DNA from: Taudactylus pleione
Taxonomy: Eukaryota > Chordata > Amphibia > Anura > Myobatrachidae
Direction of reading: 5' to 3'
NCBI GenBank assembly: GCA_031769625.1
Contig: JAUIMM010001251.1
Location: forward strand, 451,001-515,000
Length of the DNA: 64,000 bases
The translations under genes and the position numbers were made by a program. Under the pieces are notes generated by a model that was not told the origin of the DNA, made no database searches, and saw only the letters and a list, made by a program, of their open reading frames with translations. Positions within the stretch are counted from its first letter, which is position 1; each line of letters opens with the position of its first letter. Shown here piece after piece: positions 61,266 to 64,000 of this stretch.

Positions 61266-62261
61266 TGAAACCCACAGGACAATATAGAGCAACGCTGGTC
61301 TGACAAAGAACATTCACCTGCAGAATCATTGGACAGGTCGATACAATAATTTATCCTATGATGATCGCAAACTGATTTTTAAATACTTTTATTTATGGTC
61401 TCTGGTCTGTATTGTGCCAGATTATTCCTCATGCTAAATATTTGTATTATACTGTACTGTATGTCCTTGTTTAGCCCATCATCTGGCTCCTTTCATACTG
61501 AAATATCAAAAGCAAAATATGAGATTGTCACATCCCATGCTGGTTACCTCATGGTCACTTACTGCTCCTGTGGCCTCAGCTCAGTTCATGCGTCCACTGT
61601 CACTCCTGTGAGATGCTGGCTTCATTGTTTCCGGCCTGCTAGGCCGCAACTCACATCCAGCCAGCCCCGAAGTACTGCTGTCCCGATCACCTGATCAATC
61701 CAGCCAATCACTAGCCAGCCGGGAACATCTGATGCTGTTCCTCCAATCCTGGTTTTCCCATGCGGTATATATTCCAGCTTCTGGCTCTCAGTTATTGCCA
61801 GTACAATGTCTAGCTCAGTCCTTACTGAGTGAAGCTCAAATGTGCTCTGGTTACATTTGTTTGTTATCTTGCTTGTCCATTTCTGATTGTATTTGCTGCA
61901 CTAACTGTCTATATGCTATTCCACTCCTGTGTAATCAGCATCTCAATTTGCATAAGTAATTCCAGCCTGCTCCTGTTTGCTGAATCTGCTCTACTCCTGT
62001 GCAAAGCATCCACCTCTCTGCTCAGGTAATATCAGCCATTCCTGCTTCCCTGGTTCTGTTCCAGATTATTCCATAGCTACCATCCATTCCCGTCTTCTGT
62101 CTGAATCCGGTCCTGTAATCAGAGTGCTCCCAGACTACAGAGGGAACCCAGTCCAAGCCTGGTAAATACTTCTGCCAAGGTCTGCCACTCAGGTGTCCTG
62201 GACTACAGAACCCAGTAAGAAGAGGGCTTTATTATCATCAAGTAACAACCCAGTTCAGCCT
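61266..62261. other. Unassigned sequence, possibly LTR-like
   Basis: A block from TGTCACATCCCATGCTGG (about 61,527) with a TATA-like GCGGTATATATTCC at about 61,762 and many CTGCTC/CTGTGC words has the look of a retrotransposon LTR, but I see neither a second LTR nor a primer-binding site. ORFs here show no recognisable product. Confidence 0.3.
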
Positions 62262-62413
62262 GGTTACTCTACTGCTACACTCTTCTCTGCTACATACATC
62301 ATGCCATCATCAACACTGACGTCCCTGGTGGTCTAGTGGTTACTCTACTGCTACACTCTTCTCGGCTACATACATCATACCATCCACAACACCGACGTCC
62401 CTGGTGGTCTAAT
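62262..62413 (+). repeat. 76-bp tandem duplication
   Basis: GGTTACTCTACTGCTACACT at 62,262 recurs at 62,338; each copy ends with the tRNA-like start TCCCTGGTGGTCTARTGG (62,322 and 62,398). The second copy has small differences. The shared GTGGTTA/GGTTA at the joint may have mediated the duplication. Confidence 0.9.
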
Positions 62414-62468
62414 GGGTATGATCCGGCATCTCTCTGCCGAGACTCAGGTTCCATTCCCGGTCAAGGGA
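62398..62468 (+). pseudogene. tRNA-Glu-like sequence
   Basis: TCCCTGGTGGTCTAATGGG matches the 5' half of eukaryotic tRNA-Glu, including box A (TGGTCTAATGG), and the end CATTCCCGGTCAAGGGA matches its T arm and acceptor. The anticodon stem CGGCA/TGCCG is kept, but the loop is one base short, box B has lost its central G (GGTTCCATTCC in place of GGTTCGATTCC) and the 3' acceptor strand has an extra A. It is a pseudogene or the head of a tRNA-derived SINE. A second, truncated start lies 76 bp upstream. Confidence 0.8.
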
Positions 62469-62717
62469 GGCATCTACTCACATTGTCAAGAGGTCTACTC
62501 CGGCCTAACAGCTTTACATACACACCTCCCACTACTCAAACAGACATCTACCCAACACCAGTTCCACAAACAACCACAAGTGTGACGGAGCTAAGTAAAA
62601 TGCTTCCCAACAAAAAGAACTTCCAGAACATTTTCAAAGAGAAAATACTGGACTCTTTCCCAGCAAATGTTTCCAAACACACCAACATTAATGGTGAATG
62701 TCTACGTTTCATTGGAA
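62469..62717 (+). other. Possible SINE body or gag-like ORF remnant
   Basis: Follows the tRNA-like head. One frame stays open through this stretch (part of a 174-codon ORF that starts in the duplication and ends in the next element) and reads polar, Lys-rich: ELSKMLPNKKNFQNIFKE, then SKHTNINGECLRFIG. I do not recognise the family; a retroelement gag end is conceivable. Confidence 0.3.
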
Positions 62718-63012
62718 GGGGATGTAGTCAATATGCCGGCGGATGGGATGCCGGGCATCGATATGCCGGAATCCTGCCTCCTGGCAAAATGCAGATGGTG
62801 CTATCCCAAATGGGATCTGGATACTGGCGTTGGCATCCCGACTGCCGGAATCTCGAATAAGGATCTGGGTAAGTGTGTGCGGTTAGCCCGGAGAAGTTAG
62901 GGTTAGGCTGCGGGGAGGGGCAGTTAGGGTTAGGCACCACTGAGGGAGGGTTAGGGCTAGGGGGGAGGAAGGGGTAGAGATAGTATACTTACCACTGCTG
63001 TATTTCATCCCA
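62718..63012. mobile_element. Second copy of the telomere-motif element, inverted
   Basis: Left end GGGGATGTAGTCAATATGCC corresponds to the inverse of the right end at 45,769, and right end GTATTTCATCCC to the inverse of its left end. It carries repeated ATGCCGGNAT motifs and GTTAGGGTTAGG words at 62,895-62,965. Shorter than the copy at 45,271-45,769 mainly through fewer minisatellite units. Confidence 0.6.
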
Positions 63013-63865
63013 ACCCCAATGGAAGTGTAGCACTTGTATCCCTATGGGGCTGTCACCTTGTCCCTCGGGCCAAAATCTGGAACTACCACATTTGGGGTTG
63101 TGAGACTAGAATATTAGATTACATATTGTGAATGCACACTAGTAATAGGCACAATTTTAGTTAAGTCCTACAAGTTATATACTGTGGTGCAGCTTTGTTT
63201 GTGGGTCCCCTGGATTGCTCTGGTTGGTCTGCTTCAGGGCATCGCATTATTATAACACATTTTTCCTATTTTGCACATTTTAACACTTTTACTGTTTATT
63301 ATATTTGTATTTTCACGTCTCCATCCTATATACGGTATATGCAGCCACGCCTGCTCTTACCCTTCTCACTTTACCCTTCTCATTAGAGCGATGCCCTGGG
63401 GTGGCTCGGTTGAGCTGGTTTGGGAGTGTCCTGCGCTCTGAATTTGAACCCCTGTATGTTAGGGACCTACCCTACAGAGATACCTGGATATGGTGGGTAG
63501 GCCCATAACCATGCTAAAAACCTCTACTTATTTATTGCATAATGTATTTATATATAATCAGTAATTTGGAGTTGTGCACCTGTGATTTGTCTGCTTCTGT
63601 GCCTGCAATAATAGTCTCAACAGGTAGCACCTCCCATTATATTCAGGGTGTGCAGTCCAGGAATCTTTCCTATACAATACATACAGTCAGGGGTGAATTG
63701 GAAACTACAAGTGGCCCTGGATAAAACTATGAAAGTAGCCTCAAGTAGGCAGGTCCAAATAATTTGGGAGGTGGAACCAACACAAAAGAAGGTTCTAATA
63801 CATTCTCCCTTTCAGTATAAAATAAAAAAAATAAATCACATTGCCTCTGGCTAGTTGTGCAAAAA
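63013..63865. other. Unassigned sequence, probably repeat-derived
   Basis: No gene recognised. The GC-richer block 63,330-63,520 (GAGCGATGCCCTGGGGTGGC, then TCCTGCGCTCTGAATTTGAA) contrasts with its AT-rich surroundings and looks like part of a dispersed repeat, which I cannot name. Confidence 0.35.
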
Positions 63866-64000
63866 GCTTAGAGCATCCTAGTGACCGATATATAATACAG
63901 AGCGTATACTAGTGATGGATATACAATATAAAGGGAATTTTAATTGCATTACAATACAGGGAGCTTTCTAATGACCAATATATAATGTAGAGAACTAGCA
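63866..64000 (+). repeat. Degenerate short tandem repeat running off the window
   Basis: Related words TAGTGACCGATATATAATAC, TAGTGATGGATATACAATAT and TAATGACCAATATATAATGT recur, linked by GAGC/GAAC stretches. It may be the start of another tandem array. Confidence 0.4.

Noticed and set aside
60981..61329. Repetitive ORFs on both strands (for example GTFPVTKVVY repeats)
   Set aside because: Artefacts of the 30-bp minisatellite, whose length is divisible by three.
61527..62340. Intact LTR retrotransposon
   Set aside because: A TATA-like box and TG start are not enough; no partner LTR, primer-binding site or pol sequence was seen.
62398..62468. Functional tRNA-Glu gene
   Set aside because: Short anticodon loop, damaged box B and an extra acceptor base.

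Overview
The window looks like non-genic, probably pericentromeric or otherwise heterochromatic, DNA from a large vertebrate genome. A frog or other amphibian is most likely: the Tc1/mariner family with long inverted ends and the many non-autonomous hAT and PIF/Harbinger-like elements fit, and a decayed vertebrate-type Ty1/copia element is present. I find no intact host protein-coding gene. Species is not determinable from what I can see.

Region 1 (1-44,571): one uninterrupted satellite array that runs off the left edge. The monomer is 31 bp, itself an apparent ancient dimer of a 17-bp half and a 14-bp half; extra 17-bp half-units are scattered through it. Shared variants reveal multi-scale duplication: a segment at 1-9.5 kb recurs at 18.8-29.5 kb, a 3,598-bp block is tandemly duplicated at about 26-33 kb with almost no differences, and 1,703, 1,261, 877, 737 and 155 bp duplications also occur. 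The last 4 kb is built of roughly 0.9-1.07 kb higher-order units. All ORFs in the array are repeat artefacts. Past the right edge, three fossil monomers can still be recognised (44,572-44,745).

Region 2 (44.8-49.8 kb): dispersed repeats and MITE-like elements, one carrying a telomere-like CCCTAA-type minisatellite, then a 43-bp minisatellite cut in two by a 1,139-bp hAT element with an exact 8-bp target duplication.

Region 3 (49.87-56.95 kb): a dense nest of transposons. A dead Tc1 element (49,874-51,616), whose transposase relic contains a fragment of 28S rRNA and whose left terminal repeat has a 43-bp micro-inversion, abuts a decayed Ty1/copia retrotransposon. The copia relic is split by a hAT MITE, an unassigned DNA transposon relic (itself split by a PIF/Harbinger-like MITE), two further 3-bp-TSD MITEs (one almost entirely a chain of perfect hairpins), and a truncated LINE tail. 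Most boundaries are set by matching target-site duplications.

Region 4 (57-64 kb): a 22-bp minisatellite, a three-deep nest (PIF-like MITE > hAT > MITE containing a 111-bp minisatellite), a 30-bp minisatellite, a tRNA-Glu-like relic beside a 76-bp tandem duplication, and a second copy of the telomere-motif element in opposite orientation. The remainder is unassigned.
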